Origin: CAZQHK01 sp964593455
GTDB lineage: Bacteria; Muiribacteriota; CAYSPT01
Direction: 5' to 3'
NCBI GenBank assembly: GCA_964593455.1
Contig: CAZQHK010000025.1
Location: forward strand, 5,323-69,322
DNA: 64,000 nt
The position numbers and the translations under genes are program-made. Under the pieces are notes generated by a model. It did no database searches. It saw nothing but the letters and a program-made list of their open reading frames with translations, and had not been told where the DNA came from. Below, one piece after another: positions 54,102 through 62,744 of the stretch (its first letter is position 1; the number at the start of each line of letters is the position of its first letter).

Positions 54102-54505
54102 TGAAAATCAGGGGGTTTTCCATGCTCGAACTGCTCATCGCGATGGTCATCATCGGCGCCGCCATGATCCCGTTCCTGGGTATGATGCTCTGGGGTCACC
54201 AGAAAACCGAACTGACCGTGGACCAGGTAGTGGCCGAAAATGTCGCCCTGACCTACCTGGAGTTTGTGCATAGTAAAGACTATAAAGAGATAGACGGGTC
54301 TATCAATTATCCCCCAGCCGATCTGGTGAAAAAACCGGACGACTTCAAGGCCTTCCTGAAAGTGGAGGAAACGTTCCCTATCACTATTCCAGGCAGCGAT
54401 CAAAGCGCCGTAACGCTGGAATGCAAGTTGGCCACGGTTACCGTCACGTGGAAGCACATGGGGAAGAAAAAGGAGCTCAAGCTGGCTGATGTTTTCATTA
54501 AGTAA
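54098..54505 (+). CDS. Type IV pseudopilin (PilV/GspI-like)
   Basis: Class III prepilin: leader MMKIRG, cleavage before FSMLE (Glu at +5), then the hydrophobic helix LLIAMVIIGAAMIPFLGMML. The ectodomain is about 110 residues. The ATG at 54098 overlaps the upstream stop, so it is coupled to the PilX-like gene (135 residues). The next pseudopilin starts 17 nt before this one ends. Confidence 0.88.
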   Translation: MMKIRGFSMLELLIAMVIIGAAMIPFLGMMLWGHQKTELTVDQVVAENVALTYLEFVHSKDYKEIDGSINYPPADLVKKPDDFKAFLKVEETFPITIPGSDQSAVTLECKLATVTVTWKHMGKKKELKLADVFIK

Positions 54506-55091
54506 AACCAGGGGAAGACGCCCCCATTCGGGACTGACCCTGGTAGAGATAATGGTAGTGGCAGCTGTCTCACTGGTTTTGATGATCACTGTTTTCACGC
54601 TGGTCAAAAGAGGACTGGCCAGCTTCAGGCAAGGCAGCGACAAGTTGAACTATCTTCATGAAACCAACCGGCTGCTCTACATGCTCAGACACGACCTTGA
54701 ATTTCTTTCCGGTAACCTGGTTGCCACGGGAAACAGCTATCAATTCGAGAAATGGTCGGATCGGAACACTGGCTCCGGTGAGACCAAGACCATTATCACC
54801 TACCGCCTGGAAAACCACCCGGCCGAACATCTACGCGGCCGGCAGCTGATCAGGTCCGACTCGGGAAACACCGGTTCACCAGGTAATTTGAAATATGGAC
54901 GAGGTCTCATTAAAAAATTCAAACTCACGCAGGACGGCAAGTTTATCGTTGTGGCAATGGTTATCAGTGCAGAAGAAAATCCCGATTCGGACAGGAAACA
55001 ACTGGAATTGAGTACCCTGATCCTCCAGCGTGAAAGCGAAAGCTCCCGGGTTAGAGATCACTGGGTGCCAAATCCGAAAAAAAATCCATGA
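54489..55091 (+). CDS. Type IV pseudopilin (PilW/GspJ-like)
   Basis: Prepilin leader with basic residues (RGRRPHSG) and cleavage before LTLVE (Glu at +5), then helix IMVVAAVSLVLMITVFTLV. The ectodomain is ~165 residues; the tail is charged, with EENPDSDRKQLELSTLILQ. 200 residues. Last gene of the pseudopilin operon; no prepilin peptidase, ATPase or secretin is present in the window. Confidence 0.88.
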   Translation: MFSLSKTRGRRPHSGLTLVEIMVVAAVSLVLMITVFTLVKRGLASFRQGSDKLNYLHETNRLLYMLRHDLEFLSGNLVATGNSYQFEKWSDRNTGSGETKTIITYRLENHPAEHLRGRQLIRSDSGNTGSPGNLKYGRGLIKKFKLTQDGKFIVVAMVISAEENPDSDRKQLELSTLILQRESESSRVRDHWVPNPKKNP

Positions 55092-55096
55092 CCCGG

Positions 55097-55136
55097 TGTG
55101 AAACTTTTTGGCCACCCTTGCATATACCGTTATGGA
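55097..55136 (+). promoter_or_regulatory. Possible ECF-type autoregulatory promoter
   Basis: GTGAAACTTTTT followed by a GC-rich stretch and CATATACCGTTATGG, about 50 nt before the ECF gene. The AAC-containing -35-like block is common in ECF promoters; the spacing to CGTT is 18-23 nt depending on the block boundary, which is long. No second copy was noticed in the window. Confidence 0.35.
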
Positions 55137-55182
55137 AGGGACGCAGAAAACCGACTCATGAATTCGAAGGTGTGTCCCTGAA

Positions 55183-55737
55183 ATGTATGAAAACGATCAC
55201 GACGCGATAGCCGCTTGTCTGGCCGGGAAACGACAGGCGTTCGAAACGCTGGTGGAAAAATACGCGAGGAGGATGTACACGGTGGCCTACCGGTTCATGC
55301 AAAACCACGAAGACACCCGGGACGTCGTACAGGAAAGCTTTGTCGCGGCCTATAACGCGCTTGACCGCTTCGACCAGTCCCGGAAATTCGTCACCTGGTT
55401 GCTGGCCATTACCACCAAACAGTCCCTGTACCGGCTGCGGCAGAGAAAGACAGTGAGCCGCCATACGGTCCCCCTCGAAGAAGACAGGATAGCCAACGGG
55501 TCACTACCCGAGACAATTCTTGAGCGCAGAGAACAGCAGCGGAATATCGAGGAAACCATTTCCGCTTTGGAACCGAAATACCGATCAGTGCTGGTTCTGC
55601 GGCATTTTGAGCATCTTTCTTACGACGAAATCGCCGCCACCCTCGATCTGCCGCTGGGAACGGTAAAAACCACGCTCTTCAGGGCGCGGAAAATGTTTGC
55701 CAAACTTTTACGGCAACGAGAGGAAGGGTCGGGTTAA
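55183..55737 (+). CDS. ECF-family RNA polymerase sigma factor
   Basis: The 184-residue group 4 sigma factor has region 2 (FETLVEKYARRMYTVAYRFM, HEDTRDVVQESFVAAYNAL) and region 4 (LEPKYRSVLVLRHFEHLSYDEIAATLDLPLGTVKTTLFRARKM) with a clear helix-turn-helix. It starts at ATG 55183. The following gene encodes a zinc-finger/FecR anti-sigma protein 2 nt away, the classic sigma/anti-sigma pair. Its targets probably include the downstream secreted genes; this is inference from order. Confidence 0.95.
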   Translation: MYENDHDAIAACLAGKRQAFETLVEKYARRMYTVAYRFMQNHEDTRDVVQESFVAAYNALDRFDQSRKFVTWLLAITTKQSLYRLRQRKTVSRHTVPLEEDRIANGSLPETILERREQQRNIEETISALEPKYRSVLVLRHFEHLSYDEIAATLDLPLGTVKTTLFRARKMFAKLLRQREEGSG

Positions 55738-55739
55738 TC

Positions 55740-56795
55740 ATGGACTGCAATCACGTTCAAGAATCACTGGAACAGCAGGTCCTGGGACTGGAGACCCCGG
55801 GCGCCGAAAGACATGCGCCCGAACTGACCGATCATGTCCGTTCCTGCCGGGAATGTGAGAAATTCCTGGCCGACCTAACGTTAGTAACCGAAAGCCTGGC
55901 CGTCCTGGACGAACCGGATATACCGGACAACCTGGAGAAATCAATTATATCGGCCCTCCCGAAAAAAGCCCCCTGGGAGAAGAGCAGCGTGTCCCTGATC
56001 CAATCATCAGTCCCCCGGCCGGCCTGGTTGTCGTGGCTTGATTCACTCTTTACCTTTGAACGTAAACCGGTGATGGTCGGTGCTGGCGCGGCTCTGTTGC
56101 TCGTCGTTGGTCTCAGCCTGGTCGTGCTCATTTCATCCCCACCGGACGAAACAGGGACCGTACCACCACTAAGCGATCCCACTCCCACTGATAGACCGGT
56201 ACAGTTTTCCCTGGCCTGGCAAAAACCGGACGGCGACACTATTCCCGCCGGGACCGATCTTACTACCGCCAGGGGAGAGACGATGATCCTCACCAGCGGA
56301 GGACACCGCCTGACACTGCGCCCGGAAAGCGCCGTGCGGCTGGAAACCGGCGAGGTTGTATTCAAACGAGGTGAGATGCTCGCCCGGTTCGACCCGTTGC
56401 CCGCTCCCTACCGGTTTATCACCCGGGGTTACACCGTAGAGATACTGGGAACCCAACTCGGTTTTCGCTCCATCCCCGGTTCCGGTATCGAAGTGGCGGT
56501 GATCGAAGGGAAAGTTGGAATTACCTCACCCGAACCGGACAAAAAGAAAATCTTGCTCACCGCCTACCAGAAGTCGTTTCTGACGCCCCAGGGGATCATC
56601 GGACCCGAGCGGCTCGAGGAAACGGAAAAACAACTGTGGCGCCAGGGCAGGAGCACCGGCGGGCAACGCGGTGTCTATTCGTCGACGGATCATCACGATA
56701 CAAACGCGACCATGTCGGTTGAAGGAGAGCACCAACCGGAAACCAGAGAACCGGTTAATATCATCGATACGATAAAAAATGGGAAAAACCAGTGA
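55740..56795 (+). CDS. Zinc-finger anti-sigma / FecR-domain membrane protein
   Basis: An N-terminal zinc-binding anti-sigma fold has HVRSCREC (His32, Cys36, Cys39), expected to hold the ECF factor at the membrane. One membrane helix lies at ~111-132, followed by a Pro-rich linker. A periplasmic FecR domain spans ~170-270 (MILTSGGHRLTLRPESAVRL, YTVEILGTQLGFR). The last residues IIDTIKNGKNQ resemble the motif after the signal peptide in the downstream SH3b/peptidase proteins. 351 residues. Confidence 0.9.
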   Translation: MDCNHVQESLEQQVLGLETPGAERHAPELTDHVRSCRECEKFLADLTLVTESLAVLDEPDIPDNLEKSIISALPKKAPWEKSSVSLIQSSVPRPAWLSWLDSLFTFERKPVMVGAGAALLLVVGLSLVVLISSPPDETGTVPPLSDPTPTDRPVQFSLAWQKPDGDTIPAGTDLTTARGETMILTSGGHRLTLRPESAVRLETGEVVFKRGEMLARFDPLPAPYRFITRGYTVEILGTQLGFRSIPGSGIEVAVIEGKVGITSPEPDKKKILLTAYQKSFLTPQGIIGPERLEETEKQLWRQGRSTGGQRGVYSSTDHHDTNATMSVEGEHQPETREPVNIIDTIKNGKNQ

Positions 56796-56829
56796 TCAAT
56801 GTTTTTTGATCGCCAGAAGGAGGATTACC

Positions 56830-57279
56830 ATGAGACGAAAACAACTGACTATTGGAGTTTTCTGTCTGGCGCTGTTCCTCGCCGCCGGACAGGCCGGAGC
56901 CGAATGGTACACCATGCGGCCGGGAGATACTCTCTGGGACCTGGCCGGAAACAAATACGGCGACCCGAACCTTTATAAAGTACTCGGAGAGTACAATAAG
57001 ATTACCAATCCTCGCGCCATCCCGGTAGGCAAACAGATCTGGCTGCCAGAAAAAGGCGCTCTGGACAAAATGAAGAACGCCGGAAACGCCGCCGATCGCT
57101 TGGAAATAATGGACGAGGCCAGACAGACACAGGACGCCGCCGATCCACCAGCCCAGTCGGTGTACCGCGACCCGGCAAGTGTCCTGGATGTTGTTCTGCA
57201 AAAAGGACAACCTCAAGTCACCGACAAGCCTCGAAAAGCGAAACCCGGTCAACGGCCGAAAAACACTGGTACGCGCTGA
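56830..57279 (+). CDS. Secreted LysM protein
   Basis: A signal peptide (LTIGVFCLALFLAAGQAGA) is followed at ~25-73 by a LysM domain (WYTMRPGDTLWDLAGNKYGD, IPVGKQIWLPEK), which binds peptidoglycan or similar glycans. The C-terminal tail is Lys/Pro-rich and contains SVLDVVLQKGQP at ~117-128, matching the cluster motif. The ATG at 56830 is supported by AGGAGG 5-6 nt upstream. 149 residues. Confidence 0.88.
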   Translation: MRRKQLTIGVFCLALFLAAGQAGAEWYTMRPGDTLWDLAGNKYGDPNLYKVLGEYNKITNPRAIPVGKQIWLPEKGALDKMKNAGNAADRLEIMDEARQTQDAADPPAQSVYRDPASVLDVVLQKGQPQVTDKPRKAKPGQRPKNTGTR

Positions 57280-57309
57280 TAACACGGTCGGCGTGACTGA
57301 GAAAAGGTT

Positions 57310-58392
57310 GTGAGCAATATGATAAAAATGTTACAGATCTTCCGGTGGAAACCGGCCATACGAACGGCGGGAATTGTTATTCTTTGCGCCGTCTTCGGCG
57401 GAACCGCGGCAGCTACCACTCTATTGGAATCGATCAACCGGCCCGATCAACCAGGCGTCTCCGACCGGCAGAGGAAAATAAAGAGAACTATCACTACCGA
57501 TACCAGTGATACCGATAAAGAAGCCGCCGAAAAAGATCTTCTGACCCGCCGCAATATTGCCGCACTGTACCGGAAGATTCTCGGCCGCGCACCCGATCCC
57601 GGCGGATGGGATCATTATGCCAGGAAAATCAAAGACGAAGGCTGGGACCTGAAACGTGTAAAACAGGACTTGCTGTCCTCCCGCGAGTATGCCGCCAAAC
57701 ACCAGGAGGAAACCGGCGACCAACAGGGCCCTGAAACAGGAAGTGTTAATGCCACTATCGGACTGAACGTCAGGACCGGCCCCGGTATCAACAACTCCAA
57801 ACTGGGTTGTCTGCCTCACGGGACTCCGGTAACCATCCTGGAAAAGAAAAACGGCTGGTACAAAATTTCATATAACGGCGGCGAGGCCTGGGTCTCCGGC
57901 CGGTACATAACGGCTTCTGGAAGTGGAGAAACCGCGGGAGCGCCCAACGCAACATCTCAAAATGCCGTCGTATGGGCCAAATCACAGATGAGCCCGGCTA
58001 CAGCCACCGGTGTCAATCGCAACAACGGTAAGAGCGTGCAAGGGGACCCCGCCGCGTGGAACTACTGGTGTTTGGCCTTTGTAGCTACCGCCTACAGCAG
58101 ATCGGTCCCTGAATTGAGCGCGCCATCCGCCGTCCAGTCCTATTACAAATTTAACAACGCAGGTAAAATAAAAAGCGGCGGAACGATACCCGCCGGCGCA
58201 CCGGTATTCTGGGATAAGACCGGATCGAATCCCTACGGCCATATCGCCATCGCCTCGGGGAAAACTACCGCGGACGGCGACCCGATTATCATTACCTCGG
58301 GTTGGAAAGGCCGCAACGGAATTACCGAAATGACCTTGTCAGAATTAACCCGGGTGTGCGGACCGTATCTCGGATACGGGGTTATTAATTGA
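57310..58392 (+). CDS. Secreted DUF4214-like / SH3b / CHAP-type amidase protein
   Basis: A signal segment is followed at residue 38 by LLESINRPDQP. A DUF4214-like helical unit follows at ~75-140 (IAALYRKILGRAPDPGGWDHY, LLSSREYA). One bacterial SH3 domain lies at ~145-200 (LNVRTGPG, GWYKISYNGGEAWVSGRY). The C-terminal papain-fold domain has Cys254 in NYWCLAFVATAY and a His in GHIAIASG, CHAP/NlpC-like. It probably hydrolyses wall peptide bonds. 360 residues; GTG or the ATG at 57319 starts it. Confidence 0.8.
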   Translation: MSNMIKMLQIFRWKPAIRTAGIVILCAVFGGTAAATTLLESINRPDQPGVSDRQRKIKRTITTDTSDTDKEAAEKDLLTRRNIAALYRKILGRAPDPGGWDHYARKIKDEGWDLKRVKQDLLSSREYAAKHQEETGDQQGPETGSVNATIGLNVRTGPGINNSKLGCLPHGTPVTILEKKNGWYKISYNGGEAWVSGRYITASGSGETAGAPNATSQNAVVWAKSQMSPATATGVNRNNGKSVQGDPAAWNYWCLAFVATAYSRSVPELSAPSAVQSYYKFNNAGKIKSGGTIPAGAPVFWDKTGSNPYGHIAIASGKTTADGDPIIITSGWKGRNGITEMTLSELTRVCGPYLGYGVIN

Positions 58393-58486
58393 TTACAGTA
58401 AAAAATGGTCCCGGCTGTTTCTAAACAGAGAATCCGGGGTAAAAGAGAAAGTTTTTTGCAGAACATTTAAGGAGGAGAAACGATCG

Positions 58487-59737
58487 ATGATTAAAAGGAC
58501 TGACCGAAACACGGTACTGAGCGCAATGATGACACTGCTTATAAGCGTTATGGTGTTTGTAAACTTATCGGGCCCGGCCATGGGTAAAGGGATCCTTGAT
58601 TCCATCAAGAATAAAGATAAACCCACGGGACAAGCGGAAATAAAGACAGATGGCGCGGCCGAGAACCAGACCGGCGAGTCAGAGGAATCTTTTACCGCAA
58701 AAGACTTTGTCGTCTACAAAAAAGACACGCTCTGGGACGCCATGAAACGTCGTTTTTCCAATGCGAAGCTGACATTTAAAGACTTTTTCAATGTCTTCTT
58801 CTTGACCAGACCGTCGGTTGAACTTACCGCCCGGCACATGCTCTTCCCTCCGCTTTACGCTTTTGAAAGTTTTAATAAATCCCGGGAAGAGTTTGTCAAC
58901 CGGCGCAAAGCAAGGAAAGGGGCCGAACAAGCCAAGACCGAGTCCTACAACCAGGCCATGGAAGATCTGAAAACTGTCTTGTCCATGAAAACCGGCGACA
59001 GCAGCCAGGCAACGAAAAATAAGGAGGCCGTTCTCAACAATCTTCTCAAGTCCGGTATTCCTCCCGAAGATGTCGAGAAATACATGGGGCACGTGGAGCG
59101 AAAAATATCGTCTCTGAAACTTGCTGAAAAGAGAGAAAAAGAAGGAAAAAAGAAAGCCGAGGAGGCACGGAAACGCAAAGAGGAAGAAGCGAAGAGAAAA
59201 GCCGAAGAGAAACGGAAACGCAAAGAGGAAGAAGCTCGACGGAAAGCCGAAGAGGAGCAGAAACGTAAGCGGGAAAACGCCAAAAACACTCCCCAGAGAA
59301 GCCAGCTCGAAGCGGCCAACGGCCGTTATAAGAACTACTGGTGCGGCCCGACATCACTGGCTATGGTCTATGAATATTACGGCCGAAAAGAAACGACCAG
59401 GGACGTGGCCAATCGCATCTACGATTTTAATGGCAACACCGGGACCTATGCCGGCAATATCGTCAGCGACGCCAAGAGAAACGGTTTTCCCAACACTGAA
59501 CTGAAAACCGGCGTCGATTTCGATTTTCTCCAAAACAACCTCAACGAAGGCAGACCGGTTATCGTTGGCGTGGAAGTTTCGTACAAGTACGGCCATTACA
59601 TGGTCGTGGTGGGTTTAGACGGAGACAAAGTTATCCTCAACGACCCGTTCCATCCCGGTGTCAGGCGGGAGATGAGCCGGTCGGCTTTTTTAACGGACTG
59701 GAACGGCCGGTGGCGCCGGTCTATCGTTCTTAAGTAA
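58487..59737 (+). CDS. Secreted C39-type cysteine peptidase, coiled-coil form
   Basis: A signal peptide ends near GKG, followed at residue 36 by ILDSIKNKDKP. A helical region (~75-165) and a long Lys/Glu/Arg coiled coil (~200-260) have no SH3 domain. The C-terminal C39-like papain fold has Cys286 (YWCGPTSLAMVYEYYG), His (YGHYMVVVGL) and NDP (VILNDPF). This fold also occurs in bacteriocin-processing peptidases, but no ABC exporter is here. The ATG has GGAGGAG at ~9 nt. 416 residues. Confidence 0.85.
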   Translation: MIKRTDRNTVLSAMMTLLISVMVFVNLSGPAMGKGILDSIKNKDKPTGQAEIKTDGAAENQTGESEESFTAKDFVVYKKDTLWDAMKRRFSNAKLTFKDFFNVFFLTRPSVELTARHMLFPPLYAFESFNKSREEFVNRRKARKGAEQAKTESYNQAMEDLKTVLSMKTGDSSQATKNKEAVLNNLLKSGIPPEDVEKYMGHVERKISSLKLAEKREKEGKKKAEEARKRKEEEAKRKAEEKRKRKEEEARRKAEEEQKRKRENAKNTPQRSQLEAANGRYKNYWCGPTSLAMVYEYYGRKETTRDVANRIYDFNGNTGTYAGNIVSDAKRNGFPNTELKTGVDFDFLQNNLNEGRPVIVGVEVSYKYGHYMVVVGLDGDKVILNDPFHPGVRREMSRSAFLTDWNGRWRRSIVLK

Positions 59738-59769
59738 AAACGAAAACACAGTGATATAGCGGTAAGGAT

Positions 59770-61332
59770 GTGAGTAATATTATGAGGAAAACGATAACCT
59801 GGCTGATTGCAGTGAGTTTTATCGCTGCAATGGTTGCTTCACCTGTTACCGCACGGCCAGCAAGGGGTCTTCTCTCGGGAATAGAAAATCAAGAAAACCC
59901 CCAGGAGGTAAGTACTCCCCCAGCAGGACGGGAACGACCCGAAGGGAAACAAACACCGCAGACTCCCAAGCTCACCAGGAAAGAAGCGCTGAAAATCTGG
60001 TGGGAAATGACCAAGTTCAAGTTCCGATGGCATCTCAACCAGGGACCTTCATCTTTGTTCAAGATGTTCTTCAGTCCGGGAAAAAGTATGCTGGAAGAGT
60101 ACAAGGTCATCCGTGAACAGTATAAAAAGCTTCATGAAGCCTACCGAGAATCGCTGAAACCACCGCTGCCGCCACCCGACCAGGTAGTCAAGGATCCCAA
60201 ACCGGATAAAAAGTCAGAAAAGAAACCAAAAGAAGATCCCGACCGCAAGGCTATCGCCGAACTGTATCGCAAACACCTGGGCCGGGATCCCGATCCCGGC
60301 GGTTTGGACCACTATTACAAGCTGATGAAGGAGAATGGCTGGGATGCCGGGCGGATTGAGAAAGATATCAAGAACTCACAGGAGTACGCCGAGAAGCACC
60401 CCGAAGAAAAGACGCCGACCACGCCGCCGCAGAAAACGGGCACAGTTAACGCCGCCGTGGGCCTTAACATGCGGACCGGGCCCGGGGTAGGCAACAGCCG
60501 TATTACAACTCTCCCGCACGGTGCCAAACTTACTATCCTGGCCGAGCAGAACGGCTGGTACAAGGTCAGCAGTCAGGGCCGCGAAGGCTGGGTCAGCGGC
60601 CGCTACGTAAACCTGGGAGGTTTTGAACCCCCGGCACCGAAACCCGAGAAAAAAGAAGGATACATCACCGCCAACGGTCTCAATGTCAGGACCGGTCCCG
60701 GTGTCGGTAATTCTAAAATAGGCCTGCTCCCGCGCGGCGCCGCCGTAACCATTCTGGGCGAGCAAAACGGTTGGTACAAAATACAATTCCAGGGCCGTGA
60801 GGCCTGGGTAAGCGGCGATTATGTGGCCATGGGAAAATCACCCGATGCCCATATAACAGATGTCAAGGTATCCGTCGACGTACCGCAGCGGACACAGCTC
60901 GATCCGGCTAACGGACAATACCAGAACTACTGGTGCGGCCCGACATCGCTGGGAATGGTTTATGAGTACTACGGCCGGAACGAAACCACCAGGGATGTGG
61001 CCAATCGAATCTATGATTTTAAAGGCAACACCGGCACGTATGCCGGCAGCATAGTCAGTGACGCCAAGAAGAACGGGTTTCCCAACACCGAGATGAAAAC
61101 CGGCCTGGATTTTGGGAATCTGGAAGGATACCTGAAAGAAGGGAAACCGGTTATCGTCAACGTGGAGGTTTCCTACAAGTACGGCCACTACATGGTGTTG
61201 ACCGGTTTATCGGACGACAAAGTTATCATCAACGATCCCTATTATCCCGGTGTCCGCCGTGAAATGAGTAGATCGGCGTTTTTAACGGACTGGAACGGCC
61301 GGTGGCGCCGAGCCATCGTCCTCCAGAAGTAA
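59770..61332 (+). CDS. Secreted DUF4214-like / double SH3b / C39-type peptidase
   Basis: A signal peptide then LLSGIENQENP at residue 34. A helical stretch lies at ~60-135, and a DUF4214-like unit at ~157-205 (IAELYRKHLGRDPDPGGLDHYY). Two SH3b domains follow (~217-275 and ~293-355, each with LN[VM]RTGPG and GWYK). The C39-like domain has Cys389 in NYWCGPTSLGMVYEYYG. Its 3' end is almost identical in DNA to the preceding gene, showing recent duplication or conversion. 520 residues. Confidence 0.86.
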   Translation: MSNIMRKTITWLIAVSFIAAMVASPVTARPARGLLSGIENQENPQEVSTPPAGRERPEGKQTPQTPKLTRKEALKIWWEMTKFKFRWHLNQGPSSLFKMFFSPGKSMLEEYKVIREQYKKLHEAYRESLKPPLPPPDQVVKDPKPDKKSEKKPKEDPDRKAIAELYRKHLGRDPDPGGLDHYYKLMKENGWDAGRIEKDIKNSQEYAEKHPEEKTPTTPPQKTGTVNAAVGLNMRTGPGVGNSRITTLPHGAKLTILAEQNGWYKVSSQGREGWVSGRYVNLGGFEPPAPKPEKKEGYITANGLNVRTGPGVGNSKIGLLPRGAAVTILGEQNGWYKIQFQGREAWVSGDYVAMGKSPDAHITDVKVSVDVPQRTQLDPANGQYQNYWCGPTSLGMVYEYYGRNETTRDVANRIYDFKGNTGTYAGSIVSDAKKNGFPNTEMKTGLDFGNLEGYLKEGKPVIVNVEVSYKYGHYMVLTGLSDDKVIINDPYYPGVRREMSRSAFLTDWNGRWRRAIVLQK

Positions 61333-61370
61333 GCAGCCTAATTTACAGACGAGAAAGAGTGATTATCGAC

Positions 61371-62744
61371 ATGCGATTATCACAGCACTCACTGTACGTG
61401 TGCGGAATAGTTTTGATTGGCACTATCACTTTGGCAGTTGCCGCGAAGCCGGCGTCGGCCATCAGCGTCCTGGACACAATCCGGAGCAAACAGCAACCGG
61501 GATCGGAGACAACTACCACTTCAGCGCCTGAACCCGCCCAACCGGGACCTTCAGCACCGGCCAGAGCCGGCAGTGCGCTGAGGGGTGGACACGTTACCGC
61601 TTCCATCGGCCTCAACGTACGAACAGGACCAGGTGTCCGGTACCGGAAAATCGGCGTCTTGCCGCACGGCACTCAGATCGTTATTCTGGCCACGAGCGGC
61701 GGCTGGTTCAAGATAACGTATAAAGAGCGTCAAGGCTGGGTGTGCGGACGCTACGTGAGTGTTAGCGACCGTACCGGCACTCCTCCGCCCGGACAGTCTG
61801 ATGGAAAAACCGGCTCGGGACACGTCACTGCCGGCGGTCTCAACGTGCGTACGGGACCGGGCGTGAGCAACGGCCGTATCACTTCCATCCGGCGCGGCAC
61901 CAAGGTAACCATTCTCGGCCATAGCGGGGGATGGTACAAGATACGTGTCGGGAACACCGTCGGCTGGTCAAGTGGAAAATATATCAATGTCGACAGCCCC
62001 GGAAAACTGCCGGAAAAAACGCCGCCGGCTACGAAGAGCAAGAAAGGTTACGTTACCACTTCCGGTCTCAACGTACGTACGGGACCGGGGACGGAAAACG
62101 GCCGTATCCATATCCTGCGCGGCGGCACCGAAGTGGCGATCGTCGGAGAGAAAAACGGTTGGTACAAGATCAAGTACGGCGACACCATTGGCTGGGTCAG
62201 CGGTAAGTATATCGGCGCCGGCGGCAAACCACCGGCCGCCAAGACGCCTCCATCAACCCGGCCGCCTGCGGCTACCGGAAAGGCGTACGTCGAAGTTCCC
62301 CAGCGGACCCAGTTCGACCCGGTCAACGGCAAGTATCAGAGCTCCTGGTGCGGCCCGACCGCGCTCGGGATGATCTACGAGTATTACGGCCGCAAAGAGA
62401 GTACCTGGGACATCGCCCGTCGAACCTACAATTTCAAAGCGCGAAACGGCACCAATTACCAGAGTATGGTCAACGACGCCAAGAAGAACGGGTTCCCCAA
62501 CACCACTGTTAAATTCAATGCGGGATTCGATTATCTCGAACAAAACCTCAAACAAGGCAGACCGGTTATAGTGGGGGTGGAAGTAGCCTGGAGAAACGGT
62601 CATTATATGGTAGTGGTAGGTATTGAAGGCGACAAGATAATCGTTAACGACCCGGGCCGGCGGGTGGTACGCCGGACCTTCAGCCGTTCCTGGTTTCTAA
62701 CCCAGTGGAACGGCCGGAGTCAGAGGTCTATCGTACTCAAGTGA
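61371..62744 (+). CDS. Secreted triple SH3b / C39-type peptidase
   Basis: Signal peptide from the ATG at 61371 (MRLSQHSLYVCGIVLIG), then VLDTIRSKQQP at residue 33. Three SH3b domains follow (starting ~75, ~152 and ~227), each with LNVRTGPG and GW[FY]KI. The C-terminal C39-like domain has Cys327 in SSWCGPTALGMIYEYYG and NDPGR near the end. It lacks the DUF4214-like unit. 457 residues; a GTG at 61359 would add four residues. Last member of the cluster. Confidence 0.86.
   Translation: MRLSQHSLYVCGIVLIGTITLAVAAKPASAISVLDTIRSKQQPGSETTTTSAPEPAQPGPSAPARAGSALRGGHVTASIGLNVRTGPGVRYRKIGVLPHGTQIVILATSGGWFKITYKERQGWVCGRYVSVSDRTGTPPPGQSDGKTGSGHVTAGGLNVRTGPGVSNGRITSIRRGTKVTILGHSGGWYKIRVGNTVGWSSGKYINVDSPGKLPEKTPPATKSKKGYVTTSGLNVRTGPGTENGRIHILRGGTEVAIVGEKNGWYKIKYGDTIGWVSGKYIGAGGKPPAAKTPPSTRPPAATGKAYVEVPQRTQFDPVNGKYQSSWCGPTALGMIYEYYGRKESTWDIARRTYNFKARNGTNYQSMVNDAKKNGFPNTTVKFNAGFDYLEQNLKQGRPVIVGVEVAWRNGHYMVVVGIEGDKIIVNDPGRRVVRRTFSRSWFLTQWNGRSQRSIVLK

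Noticed and set aside
53966..54643. 225-codon minus-strand open frame opposite the pseudopilins
   Set aside because: The plus strand has two coupled prepilin genes with proper leaders; the antisense frame is a shadow.
58487..62744. Bacteriocin processing and export locus
   Set aside because: The C39-type domains are on secreted proteins, and there is no ABC exporter, no double-glycine leader peptide and no immunity-like gene.
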